Part shown: one piece after another, positions 10,926 to 21,689 of the stretch
How positions within the stretch are numbered: the first letter of the stretch is position 1
Layout: each line of letters begins with the position of its first letter
NCBI GenBank assembly: GCA_031002005.1
Contig: CM061919.1
Span: 15,261,687 to 15,325,686 of the forward strand
Direction of reading: 5' to 3'
Source: Vandiemenella viatica
Lineage: Eukaryota; Arthropoda; Insecta; Orthoptera; Morabidae
Length of the DNA stretch: 64,000 nucleotides
Notes under the pieces: generated by a model
What the model saw: only the letters and a program-made list of their open reading frames with translations
What the model was told of the DNA's origin: nothing
Database searches by the model: none
Made by a program: the position numbers and the translations under genes

Positions 10926-12569
10926 CTAGCTAATGCCCACGACGTCGTTTATGATTGTAATGAATTTTGATTGACAGCTGCCGACATGTAACCACCATAG
11001 TGCACGATGAGAGACTCGAGGCTAATACCACACACAACATCAGTGATCTACGCAGGGTATTTATGGCTGCAAAGTGAAATATTGGGACACATAGACCATT
11101 GGCCGAAATATGAAATTGCCCTCCGTCGACCAATTTTCAACCACAATATCTCCCACACCCAATAGCTACCAATATGAAACCACCATGGTGCACGGTGTGA
11201 GACTTGACGTTAATACCACACACAATCACCGGTGGACTGTGCTAGGTAGATTTGGCTGTGAGGTGAAATATAGAGACACGCATGTCTATTTTTTATCAGC
11301 TCCACCACTTGCAATCACCATGTCTACCATACCCCCACAGTAACCGACACGCAATCACGATAAAACACGATGGAAGACTCCAGACTACTACCACACACAA
11401 ACACCAGTGATCTGCGCTAGGAAGTATTGGCTGACAAGTGATACACCATGACACATACGTCTTTGGTAGAAATATGGAAGTAGCACAAGTTCACCACTTT
11501 TAACCACCATATCTCCCACACCCCCACAGCTACCGACATCTAACCACCACAGTGAACCATAGCTACTACCACACACAAACACCAATGGTCTATGCTACGC
11601 AGTTGTGGCAGCAAAGAGACATATATGGACACTCATGTCTTTAGACAAAATACGAAAAAAATCCTTGATTGGCCAATTTCAAACACCATATCTCCCACAC
11701 CCCCAAAGCTACCGAAATACGGCCAACCTTGTGATCGATGGGTGACTCTGTGCTACACCACTGATTTGCGCTAGATAGTTTTGGCTGAAAAGTGATACAC
11801 CGGGACACATACATCTTTTGTAGAAATATGAAAGTGCCACAGGTCGATCATTTTCAACCACCATATCTCCCACACCCCCATAGCTACCGACATCTATAGG
11901 AGACACGATACTCCTCCCACACACAAACACCAATGCTCTATACTATGTAGTTGTGACAGCAGAGCGACATATACGGAGACACATGTCTTTGGTCGATATA
12001 CGAAAATATCCTTGATCGGCCACTTTCAACCACCATATCTCCCACACTTCCACAGTTACCGAAATTCGGCCAACTTTGTGATCAATAGGTGACTCTGTGC
12101 TACTACCACACACAAACACCAGTGATCTGGGCTAGATAGTTTTCGCTGAAAAGTGATACACCATAACCAATACTTCTTTGTTAGACATATGAAAGTGCCG
12201 CAGTCGACCAATTTCAACCACCATATCTCCCACGCCTTGATAGCTAGCGAAATCTAACCACCATAGTGCACGATGTGAGATTTGATGCTACTACCAAACA
12301 CAAACACCAATGGTCTATCCTGTGTAGTTGTGGCAGGAAAGAGAAGTATTAAGAGACAAAAGTCTTTGGTATAAATATGAAAAAGCCTTGCATCGACCAC
12401 TTTTAACCATCATATCTCCCGCACCCTCACAGCTATCGACATTAGGGCCAACGTTGTGCACGATAGGAAACTCCATGCTACTTCCACACATAAACACCAG
12501 TGACTGTGCTAGGTAGTGGTTGCTGAAAAATTAAATATTGGGAAACACACGTCTATTCTTATATATTGA
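10926..12569 (-). mobile_element. Helitron-like element with internal satellite, - strand
   Basis: Read on the minus strand, it begins A|TCAATATATAAGAATAGACG (at 12569) and ends GGGCATTAGCTAG|T (at 10926). TC start, CTAG end and insertion between A and T are Helitron hallmarks. No replication protein is present; the interior is a tandem array. Confidence 0.6.
10960..12545. repeat. Tandem satellite, ~180 bp monomer, ~8-9 copies
   Basis: 'ACCACCATATCTCCCACACC' or close variants recur at ~11139, 11499, 11683, 11860, 12030, 12221 and 12408, a spacing of 170-190 bp. Other markers are CACACACAAACACCA and GTGATACACC. Units are 75-90% alike by eye. The small frames across it are not genes. Confidence 0.85.
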
Positions 12570-13063
12570 TAAGATAAGATTTGCCGCCAACGATGGCATG
12601 TCAGCAAAGAATGTAAAATGGTTATCAGGTTTTCGTAAAATCATATGAATACATTTCTACGCCATAGTAAGTAACATTTATTTCTTGCTTAGCAACTTCT
12701 ATGCGACTACATGCATTTTTGAACTATTTTATTTGATTATTATGTATTTTGTGGCTTTTATATGCATATTTTGTAAAATATTACTGCCTAAAAAAAGTTT
12801 GCACCAAATTTCAGACCAAAATGGACGGTTAATACTTGGTACGTCCTTATTCGACCACTGCCAAATTGTCCTTATTAATGTGCTTTGATGATTACTGTAT
12901 ATTATCAAAATTATATACTGTTTGGATATTAAAATTGTTTTGACAGTATGTTGGTTCATTCAATTGTTGCTATTTTAAAATAGAAATTTGCGTGGACTAA
13001 AACTGATCTTACCTGGTAGCAAGTAAAATGTTTAAGAATTTTTTTAATTTCGTTTGTTTTCAA

Positions 13064-13573
13064 TGTAGCAGAAATAATAACAAGCCTAGTGGATGAAATA
13101 TAAAAATAAGATCGGATGAAATAGGAGAAGTAAGAGAATTCTGGTACTTGGGAAGTAAAATTACAACCGATTGCCGAAGCTGGAATGATGTTAAAAGCAG
13201 AATAGCACTAGCAAAAAGAGCCTTCATGAACAAGAGAAATCTTCTAGTTTCCAATATTGATGTAAGAATTAGAAACAACTTTTTAAAACTATGTGTGGAG
13301 CACAGCACTTTATGGTAGCGAAACATGGACTTCAGGAATACCGGAAATAAAGAAAATTGAAGCATTTGAAATGTGGTGCTACAGAAGAATGCTGAAAATT
13401 AAGTGGACAGACAAAGTAAGAAATGAACGAGTTTTGGAAATGATGGGTGAGAGAAGAAGTTTGTGGAAGAAGCTTACAGAAAGAAGAGACAGGCTGGTAG
13501 GTCGTATAGAAATGATGAGGTTAGCACAGGATAGGAAGGGATGGAGGATTGCATCAAACCAGTCGAAAGACTG

Positions 13574-13621
<48 letters not shown>
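13064..13621 (+). pseudogene. RTE LINE 3' relic with 40-base poly(A)
   Basis: Encodes 'EFWYLGSKITTDCRSWNDV', 'SRIALAKRAFMNKRNLLVSN', 'ALYGSETWTSGIPE' and 'EAFEMWCYRRMLKIKWTDKV' in shifting frames. It lacks the ~100 bp between 'LVGRIE' and 'MMRLAQD' seen in the 15.7 kb copy. It ends GACTGACAACAGC plus A40 (13582-13621), so it is a 5'-truncated retroposed copy. Confidence 0.85.
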
Positions 13622-13622
<1 letters not shown>

Positions 13623-13814
13623 ATTACCTTAAAATATATAAAATTGATGTAAATATTAAGATTTAACACCAAAATAAATACTTTAAAACTGAAATCCAGT
13701 TCCGCCGATTTAAACGCTGCCATTTTGGCGCGCTCCACTGTGACGTGTAAGTACACGACCGCATTGGCGTACTGTTTAGTGTGGAGTGTTTACTCTCAAA
13801 ACTTTCATGTTTTC

Positions 13815-13970
13815 TAACTAATTTTGATATGGAAGGAGGTCGAAAACCGTATTATAAGTTATTGTACCTGTGTGCAAAAATGCTAAAAGAAGTACACTTT
13901 ACAAAAAGTATTTTCTTGTCCCGCGAGATGCGAATATAAGAAAAAAGTGGTATACCACTATGAGAATAGA
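13815..13970 (+). pseudogene. THAP-type zinc-finger domain remnant, frameshifted
   Basis: From ATG at ~13829 the frame reads a basic start ending 'KPYYKLLYLC'. After a one-base slip it continues 'CKNAKRSTLYKKYFLVPRD' then 'IRKKWYTTMRID' (to ~13970). The pattern of an aromatic pair, then CKN, then a YFxVPRD-like turn, then a basic KKW helix, is characteristic of the first half of THAP (C2CH) DNA-binding domains, found in host regulators and P-element-type transposases. The second metal-ligand half is not continuous. A possible acceptor TTTTAG at ~14025-14030 precedes a fragment with 'CSNSYHILLGDHQTF', which might echo the C-x-x-H end, but that is weak. The upstream 150 bp contain GCTGCCATTTTGGCGCG and are richer in GC, reminiscent of a promoter. 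Decayed gene or transposon relic; no function inferred. Confidence 0.5.
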
Positions 13971-14194
13971 TCTGCAAGTAGTTGTTTATATTGTTGTGAA
14001 GATAATTTTTACGTACTTTATGTATTTTAGGAAATGTAACATAAAAATTACCTGTTCAAACTCTTATCATATCTTACTTGGAGACCATCAGACATTTTAA
14101 GAACGGATTTCGATCTCCTTCATATATGTTAAAGGGTACACAGCTTATATGTGTGTGCTATAGTCGTTTTTCAAAATGCTGCCTAGTTTAAGAT

Positions 14195-14425
14195 ATTTGC
14201 ATACAAATAAACAAAAAATTCTAGATGACGGGTATATAGTAAATTATTGCCCCACTTTACCAAATGGCAGCCTGGTCTGTGGGGTAGGGTGTTGGCTTCA
14301 TTATTTTGTGACCCGAGTTCAAATCCCCGCAGAATCAAATAATTTTACTTATTTTTAATTATTTTTATCTTTAAAAATTGTCAAGGTTCACTTATTTATT
14401 TTGTTAAAACTTCATTTAAATACTT
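14195..14425 (+). repeat. Repeat with tRNA-like cassette, + copy
   Basis: Matches the reverse complement of 15042-15260, from GCATACAAATAAACAAAAAATTCTAGATG through the tRNA-like part (14263-14340: TGGTCTGTGGGGTAGGGTG as A-box, CGAGTTCAAATCC as B-box) to TTTGTTAAAACTTCATTTAA. A tRNA-derived mobile repeat is likely; a functional tRNA is not supported, because the acceptor strands do not pair. Confidence 0.65.
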
Positions 14426-14884
14426 TTATAGCGCGAATTAAAATTTAAAACAAGTCACAATGCTTATAACAAATACACCAAACATAATTTCGGTCCATTT
14501 ATCAGCAATGGCTTCCTAATATGACTCGCTCCATACCCAATAAAATTAATTCATGAGGTGAATCTGCAAGTTAACTGGAATCTGATACAAGAATTTTGCA
14601 GTGTTTATAAGCATTTGTCACTTGTTCTTCCAATTCATTGTCGAGCTCCATTTTTCGTCACGGATAGGCCTACTATTTTATTTTCAACCATTTACACGCA
14701 ACCGTTCTTGGAACAAATCGAGTGTAGAAAAAAGAAAAAACTATCTTCCCAATCTTACGTATTTCGTTTAAAATACCTCTTGATGATATACAAGTAAATA
14801 AACGACGAAGATGAAACAAATAACTTGATAGGAACTATTTCAATTGAAAACGCACCCAAACAACTTATTAACAAAAAGTTAAAA

Positions 14885-14965
14885 AAATGTAAGAATGAAG
14901 ACTTTCTTGACGAATGCGGCCGATTTGTGTTGTGAAAAGACATTCCGTCGGTAGACCCGTGAATT
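14885..14965. repeat. Penelope-type terminal scrap
   Basis: AAGAATGAAGACTTTCTTGACG followed by CATTCCGTCGGTAGACCCGTGAATTC resembles the outer flank of the hairpin at 3305-3365. The hammerhead-like part is missing. It is short and decayed. Confidence 0.4.
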
Positions 14966-15041
14966 CACTACGAAAAAAAAAAAGAATTTCAGGAAAAAAA
15001 AGTGACGCTGAATTGTTTTAAATAATATTTCACTCAATAAA

Positions 15042-15260
15042 AGAACTTAAATGAAGTTTTAACAAAATAAAAAGGTCAAGCTTAACAATTTCTGAAGATA
15101 AAAAAATATTTAATTCTGCGAGGATTTGAACGCGGGTCAGAAAATTATGAAGATAACACCTTACCGCATAGGCCACGCTGCCGTTTGATAATAACGGGTA
15201 ATAATTTACTATATACCCGACATCTAGAATTTTTTGTTTATTTGCATGCGAATTTTGAAA
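15042..15260 (-). repeat. Repeat with tRNA-like cassette, - copy
   Basis: Inverted partner of 14195-14425, with the box-B equivalent GCGTTCAAATCC at ~15125 and GGTAAGGTGTTATCTTC. The two copies are ~620 bp apart, face each other and are ~85% alike by eye. Confidence 0.65.
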
Positions 15261-15739
15261 TATCAATTACTTAATTACCTTGCAGCTTTCACTGCTCTGA
15301 GCTGAGCGGCCGAAAAATTCGGATTTGTTGCAAAATTTCTTGTCATCATGAAAACATCAATTTTTGTAAGATTATCCGACTGTGCTTTCAGAAAACCGCT
15401 TTCAGTCATTATTTGGTGTGTGTATTGTAGCAAGAATACAATATCTCACCGGTTATGCTGATATGTTAATATAAACACAATCGCAAAGCTATTAGAACAC
15501 CCAGCAACTACGCCTTTGTTCACAATATCATCCTGTACTTGTTCGTCACGATTCGATTCAACCAATAGCGTTGCGTTTTACGAAGTTACATTTCCCTTGT
15601 ATTTTTAGCACTTTTGATTAATTAAAATCAGTAAATAAAATCGAATAAATAGGAAAAAAACGTTATAGCGGTAATTCTACACTAAAAAAGTTTTAAAATA
15701 AAAATACTAGACGTAAATTTGAATTTCATGCATATTCCC

Positions 15740-16350
15740 TATTGGAGAAGTAAGTGAATTCTGTTATTTGGGAAGCAAAATTACAACCGATGGCCGAAGC
15801 AGGAATGGTGTCAAAAGCAGAATAGCACTAACAAAAAGAACCTCGTTGAAAAAGAGAAATCTTTTAATTTCAAATATTGATCTCTGAATTAGAAACAACT
15901 TTTTAAAACTCTAATTGACACAGCACTTTACGGTAGCGAAACAATGACTTTAGGAACACTGTAAAGAAGGAAAATTGAAGCATTTGAAATGTGAAGCTAC
16001 ATAACAATGGCGAAAATTAAGTGGACAGACAAAGTAAGAAATGAATGAATTTTGGAAATGATGAGTGAGGAAAGTAGTTTGTGGAAGAAGCTTACGGAAA
16101 GAAGAGACAGGCTGGTAGGTTATATTTTGAGACATGCTGGATCGGTCAATTAGCTGGTGGAGGGAACGGTGGAAGGTAAGAACTGTAGAGGAAGACAGAG
16201 ATTAGAATATATGAAGCAGATAATTGAGGACGTGGGTTAAAAGGGATATGTAGAGATGAAGAGGTTAGCACAAGATGGGAAAGGATGGAGGTTTGCATCA
16301 AGCCAGTCGAATGACTGATGACAGCAAAAAAAAAAAAAAAAAAAAAAAAA
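15740..16350 (+). pseudogene. RTE LINE 3' relic with poly(A)
   Basis: GGAGAAGTAAGTGAATTCTG, 'GSKITTDGRSRNGV', 'EAFEM' and 'RRDRLVGYILRHAGS' mark the same RT tail. The end is GTCGAATGACTGATGACAGC plus ~24 A. Several stops are present. It is truncated at the same conserved place ('EVSEFCYLG') as the 13.1 kb copy. Confidence 0.8.
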
Positions 16351-16539
16351 TTTCTTTTGGATTTTTCTCTGTTACAGGCCATTTTTGCTTTTCTGTACAA
16401 TTCCTATCTAAACATATTATTCTTGAATTTTTTCATGGGCTATGATAACATTAACACATATCACAGAGATACAGATATTCTGTGTGTATTTTGTTCAGGT
16501 TAGTTGTATTGCTTTGTAATATGGTGTAAGTATATTGCT

Positions 16540-17825
16540 ATGTACAGTCTTTGACTTTATTTCTGGCAGCCGCTGAAAAATTCTATCACTCTTATTTTGC
16601 ACAATCTGGCATCAATGTCATCCCAGGCAACAGTAACGCAATACTGGCTCCGCCTCCTCGCAATTTCATTGGTGGATATTTTATTCAGAGCCATCTATAC
16701 TGCAGATTTTTCTTTTCCTTAAGTCAATGCAGGAAACAATTGGCCAACAGGTAGGAATTAAGCTCCTCCCACTGACGATTCTTATTGGCTGAACAGTTCA
16801 TCATCCTACCATTACATTTCTATAATACTTTACCAAAATTCAGATCTTGAAACGTTTCCCAAAAGTTGTAATTAACGGGATTGCATTAAAGTGAGGCAGG
16901 AAACAGGCTCAATGCTATATATTACTATGGTTGATTAGCATAAAACTATAACGATAAGATTGTTATACTCATTTTGATAATTCCTTCGGATAATATTTCA
17001 CTCATATATCTGGTCAGTCCACAAACCAAGGGATAATCATGTTCCATGAGGTAGAATTTTTAGTACTACGAAACTACAGAAACAAGAAATTATTTCGGAA
17101 GTGTGTCTCTCCAAGATGGATTGAATGAAACAGTCTTCCTTCGCTGCGTTGTATACGCCTATTCGAGGAAAGTAGCACCGTGCTTGCAGTGGTCCTATGG
17201 TTAGCGTTCTGGGTTGCTGAGCGAGCGGTTCCGAGTTCAAATCCAAGTACTTCATATTTTTTTTTTTTTAGTAATCTATCTTTACTTGTATTTTATTTTT
17301 AAGCGTACCGAAACTGCGCACTGCTTATATGTATAAGGTATCCATGATTCTTTCCTGATTGCGTCAGGATATAAGATAAACATCTGCGAAACTACCCAAT
17401 GTTTCGTAACTAATAGCCGACGTAAGCATGAAAGATTTGCGGCAGCAGAACTGACGAAAATCTACACGGGTTTCAAGCTGCGCCGAAATCATATCATCTG
17501 TTCCTTTTCAAACGACACACATGTTTCCAATATATTTATTTCACAGTAGAAAGATCATCGCGTTTCAGAAAGAAATTATTTACAAGAGGAATTATTGCTC
17601 TCTTTGTAGGTGGACGATAATGATTATGCACCATATAAATAAATGAAAGTTAATCGCGCAGAACTAAATATTAGCACCGCAACAAATCAAACGACTATTG
17701 TCACTAAAAAATTTACAACCAGATTATTATCGTAGGACAAAAATAAATTCTTTTATAACTGGTATAAGTAATTAAAGTTAATTGAGAATCGGGCTTAAAG
17801 ACAGGGAGTTCTTCAATTACCGTAT
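16540..17825 (+). repeat. Left arm of a giant inverted repeat (~1.29 kb)
   Basis: Matches the reverse complement of 21051-21229 plus 24524-25624 at very high identity (a 72-residue incidental frame is identical in both arms). It contains a tRNA-like segment (~17188-17245) and, near its outer end, several ATTGG boxes with a GC-rich stretch. The total span, including the spacer and the LINE in the other arm, is 9.1 kb. Confidence 0.9.
17185..17258 (+). repeat. tRNA-like segment followed by T-run
   Basis: GTGGTCCTATGGTTAGCG (A-box-like), CCGAGTTCAAATCCAAG (B-box-like), then T12 at ~17259. An inverted copy is at ~24910-24985 in the other arm of the giant repeat. The cloverleaf is incomplete, so it is called tRNA-like and not a tRNA gene. 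Confidence 0.55.
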
Positions 17826-18154
17826 TTTCCCGTTTTCTACAATGCTGTTAGTTGTTGACACTATTACTTCATGATCTTTACAGCATTGGGATTTATTAAA
17901 TACTGGGGCTAAATGCTTATTACTTAACAAGGCGTGAAATTTCCTGCGTTATTCTTTGTTTGGAATAACATAAATAAATACAAGCATTTGGCGAATGAGG
18001 ATGTCGCCGTTCGCGTGATTGTTCTTTAGTCTCCGGTATAAAGTGGAACGCTCAAGTTTTGTCACCAGTCATAATCGACTCCATAATCGCCTAGGTCTCA
18101 AGGATTCAAACAAACACAGTCTACCGGTAAAGTAAGGTTGATAATGTCTAAAGA

Positions 18155-18265
18155 CCGGAAGACCGAGCGTGGCGTGTGAGCGGTAACGTTCTGACTCCAG
18201 CCAAATGCTGGGACGATTCTTATAGAAGTCCATGGCCGTTCCCTACTTTAATGACTTCAACATCG
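18155..18265 (+). repeat. SINE relic, internally deleted
   Basis: GACCGAGCGTGGCGTGTGAGCGGTAACGTTCTGACTCCAG followed by AAATGCTGGGACGATTCTT and CCATGGCCGTTCC joins the tRNA-like head directly to the end of the body. It faces the opposite way to the copy at 18.4 kb, 130 bp away. Confidence 0.5.
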
Positions 18266-18394
18266 ATGAAACGTAAAGCAATAAACAAAAAAATAAGGAT
18301 AGGGAGAAGGTTTTGTTAATCGATTTCAAGCCAGCTGCGACCTCCTCAATACATTTAGCCAGCTCTTCTTCTTATGATTTTACGCCTCTTCGAC

Positions 18395-18565
18395 ATAGAG
18401 GTGATTATTGGCTGGATAGAACTAGTGGCAAGGATTTCGGCCATGCCCTTGTAAAGAACCTATTCCGGTATTCATATGGAGTGATTTGGGGAAACCTTGG
18501 AAACCACAAATATGAATGGCCGAACTTGGATTCGAACCATTGACATTCACAGCAACGACCAACGC
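18395..18565 (-). repeat. SINE relic
   Basis: GATTTCGGCCATGCCCTTGTAAAGAACC ... GGAAACCTTGG ... GAATGGCCGAACTTGG ... GATTCGAACCATTGA matches the 9.4 kb copy in the same orientation. Confidence 0.65.
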
Positions 18566-19157
18566 GTGTTCCGAAATGGTAATGATGTAGAAAAATAGAT
18601 ATTTGTTCAACCTCTAAAACTGTAAATAAATTAATTTGATTCTTTATCTATGAATGCTTGGGAGACGTTACTTTTTGTATTGCCCTCATGCAATTAACAT
18701 GGATTCCCACCGTATTTTCAATTGCCAGCTGTAAGTTGGATAGTTCTGAAACCAACAAAAACTTTTGGCAAATGTGCTGCTCGTGTTAAATTATTACGTG
18801 TATTATTTACGCGTTATAAACGTATTCTTCCTTGCCGAAGGAAGTAAGAAAGTTAAGACTTTTTCTTGGCAAGCGTTGCCATATTTACTTTCTGCGATGT
18901 TGCCACGATGTTCTGCCTAGTAGTAGCGCTGTAGCAATTTCCCTATACCAGAAATAGTGTCTCATAGCTGGACACACACATAGGCGAAATGAAAAATTAT
19001 TTATGTTCCAGTCTCATCTAGAATATTTTCATTTAACTGATTACTTCTCTTACAACCGTTCGATTCTGTATACAGATTACTATTCAATCACGGAATGTTG
19101 TATCTATATGTTTATTTTTCCTTGGGTCATACAATTTATGAGGAAATAGATTCTGTG

Positions 19158-19245
19158 AGTCCAGGTCTCCTAGTGGTAACGCGCTGGGCTGTCGAAGTGC
19201 TGGTTCTCGGTTCAAGCCCAGGTGCTGTTATTTTTTTTTTTTTTA
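19158..19245 (+). repeat. tRNA-like segment followed by T-run
   Basis: CAGGTCTCCTAGTGGTAACGCG, CTGGGCTGTCGAAG, CTCGGTTCAAGCCCAGG, then T15. It aligns with the 17.2 kb segment (GGTCCTATGGTTAGCG, CTGGGTTGCTGAGC, GAGTTCAAATCC) and shares the T-run, which could act as a Pol III terminator. Confidence 0.55.
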
Positions 19246-19869
19246 TTCTTTATCTCCTTTTCACTTGTTGCAAAATACATATCATATAAGTAAGTTTATA
19301 TATATTTCGTGGTCAATTGGAACAGTGGAAATGAATCATAAAATTAATGTTTGGCTGAAATGAGAAAGTGTTAACGCATCATGCGTAAGTAGGAACTGAA
19401 AGCCAGTTTTCCAATAAATTTAATTTAACCATTACGATTTGTGCCACTCAACTTTACCAATTTTTTTCTAGTGCAAAGGCGGGAGATTAATAATTGGGGC
19501 AATGATGGCTGTTTAAAAATAAACAAGGACCTAAATCAAACTAATGTGCTGTTTTTGTAGCTAACGTTCCTGTTGGACACAGTGGTATTAGCAAGCAAAC
19601 CAGAATTGAAAATGAGAGTAGTTATTCTTACGAAAACAAAAAATCATCATTGACGAATAACATGCTAATGAGAGGTTCCGTATTTGACAAAATGCTGCTC
19701 CTACTAGTGATCAGTAATGATATAATTGATGTATATCCTCAATACAATGACATGATAACCTTGTTTCCGAAATCTGAAATTGCAAGAAAGAAACAGGAAA
19801 TTTGAGGAAGGAGGAAAGATGATGCCAGTCTGGTTATAAGTTGTTGTTACCTCTCTGGTAATTCAGAGA

Positions 19870-19970
19870 GAATGTTACTGTAAGTGGCTCAATTCGCGGG
19901 TGCCATGCTGATCCCGGAAGCTAGTGCGGTGTCTCGCGGTTCCACGGTTCGAGTCAGGCCGCAGGCAAAA
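19870..19970 (+). repeat. Possible third tRNA-like segment
   Basis: CGGTTCCACGGTTCGAGTC contains a near-perfect B-box (GGTTCGAGTC), preceded by GAAGCTAGTGCGGTGTC. An A-box is less clear. Short T-runs follow. Confidence 0.35.
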
Positions 19971-21241
19971 GTGGTTTTATGAGCGTTTTTCTTGTGTTGC
20001 CTGTAAACTGGGACAGTGAAAACATATTATACACTTAATTAGAATCAAATGCTACACATGTTTGCATGTATCTATTAAGCAATCCAAATTCGTTTTCGTT
20101 GGTATTCTTTAGTAAAGTCATTATTATTGCAATGGCTCGGAAAAGATTAGTTTTTAAGCAACGAAAAAAAACAAGAAAAAAAACGGCCACGGTGCTTGAG
20201 AAAGAGCAATTCCACATTCCTTTGAGCAATTTTGGATTTTGTTTTTTTCAATTTAAACCCACATTTTGATAGCTGGTTCGTGAATATGAATTGAGTACTG
20301 TCTAATGACACTGGTGAACTTTACCCATCATCCAATCCGTTCGGCTATGAATTAATGTAAACATATGATTTGTAAATGCATCTAAACATTACTGACAATC
20401 ATTCTTAAAAGTGAGGTTCAAAATTTTTTGCTATTAATAGATCAGTCAACAATTCCATCAATGAAACAATACAGTTTCTGATCCATCATTCAACCAAAAT
20501 ATTATTGGATTAATTTCATATTCGTTTGCTGAATAGTAACGCAATCAAGATTTAATTTAGAACTACTGGTATCTTTATGTATTGACATATTAACCTGTTG
20601 TACGCTAAAGTGATGCTAAAGTCAAACACAATCCGTTTCAGAATACTGAAATGAGTAACAATCCAGTCTTACAGTACAAATCAGGATACTGGATGTAAAT
20701 TCATTTAGCCAAAGTTTCAAGCAAGTAGTTTGTTTCCTCATAGTTGTAGAAGAACGATAGTCAGGATATGGACGTCGTAACATCCACGAGGAAGAGGAGT
20801 GGTTTTATAAATATCCTACGTTTCAGTTATTCTAAGCTACCAGTTTCTAAATTTCTGAAAGATTTTGTCCCAAGTTAAAAATCATAAAACAGCAGATAGA
20901 AATAGTGACACTTATTTTGCGTAACGTTTTGGTAACAGATAAACTACTATGTTGTTAAGTAAAAATTACGTGTCAGCTGATAGATGAAGTTAGCATTATC
21001 TAGAGCCACACTGTTATTAATTATAAGGATTTATACTTTATCTCTGTTACAGTAATTTAAGAACTCCCTGTCTTTAAGCCCGATTCTCAATTAACTTTAA
21101 TTACTTATACCAGTTATAAAAGAATTTATTTTTGTCCTACGATAATAATCTGGTTGTAAATTTTTTAGTGACAATGGTCGTTTGATTTGTTGCGGTGCTA
21201 ATATTTAGTTCTGCGCGATTAACTTTCATCTGATCCGAGAT

Positions 21242-21661
21242 GTGGAACAGGCCATCCCGGATGCCATTGAACGGACGGGGTGCAGCCAGCTGCGGATTGT
21301 AGCTCATGTCGGCACCAATGATGCTTGCCGCCTAGGGTCGGAGGTTATCCTCTCGTCCTTTGGGCGACTTGCAGAAAGGGTGAACTCTGTGGCCATTGGC
21401 CGCAAGATTTCGGCTGAGCTATCCATTTGCAGCATTGTCGATAGGACTGACTGTGGACCTCTGGTTCAGAGCCGTGTTGAGGGGCTGAACCAGAGATTAC
21501 GGCGCTTCTGTGATAGTCATGGCTGCAGATTCCTTGATCTTCGTCCTGGGGTTGAGTCTTGCAGGAATCCCTTGGATATATCAGGGGTGCACTACACACG
21601 GGAATCGGCTACACGGGTGGCAGGGGCCGTGTGGAGTGCATTGGGTGGTTTTTTAGGCTGA
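21242..21661 (+). pseudogene. CR1 ORF1, SGNH/esterase-like domain, 5' truncated
   Basis: The translation shows 'LRIVAHVGTNDACRLG' (block with the conserved Gly-Thr-Asn-Asp), 'RKISAELSICSIVDRTD', 'GLNQRLRRFC', and at the end 'DISGVHYTRESATRVAGAV', the Asp-x-x-His block. This is the order of SGNH-hydrolase (GDSL-like esterase) domains found in ORF1 proteins of CR1 LINEs. The nucleophile block at the N terminus is lost through 5' truncation, so the apparent ATG at 21242 is not the true start. The 3' end overlaps the beginning of ORF2. The protein is thought to act with LINE RNA; that is family knowledge. Confidence 0.7.
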
Positions 21662-21689
21662 GGGAAGATGACTCTGAGGAGGAAATTCA

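Larger units (their letters stand above)
17826..21050. other. Spacer between arms of the giant inverted repeat
   Basis: Contains two SINE relics (18.15-18.57 kb) and two tRNA-like segments (19.16 and 19.9 kb). No coding sequence is recognised. Confidence 0.6.

Noticed and set aside
16551..16754. CCAAT- and GC-box-rich stretch as a promoter
   Set aside because: It is part of the repeated arm and exists in both copies with no gene downstream; the boxes may be chance.
17037..17255. 72-residue frame repeated exactly at 24911-25129
   Set aside because: The identity comes from the inverted-repeat arms; the frame runs through a tRNA-like segment and shows no protein family.
17185..17258. Real tRNA gene
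   Set aside because: A- and B-box-like parts are visible, but acceptor and anticodon stems do not pair convincingly. The same holds for 14263-14340, 15112-15195 and 19158-19225.
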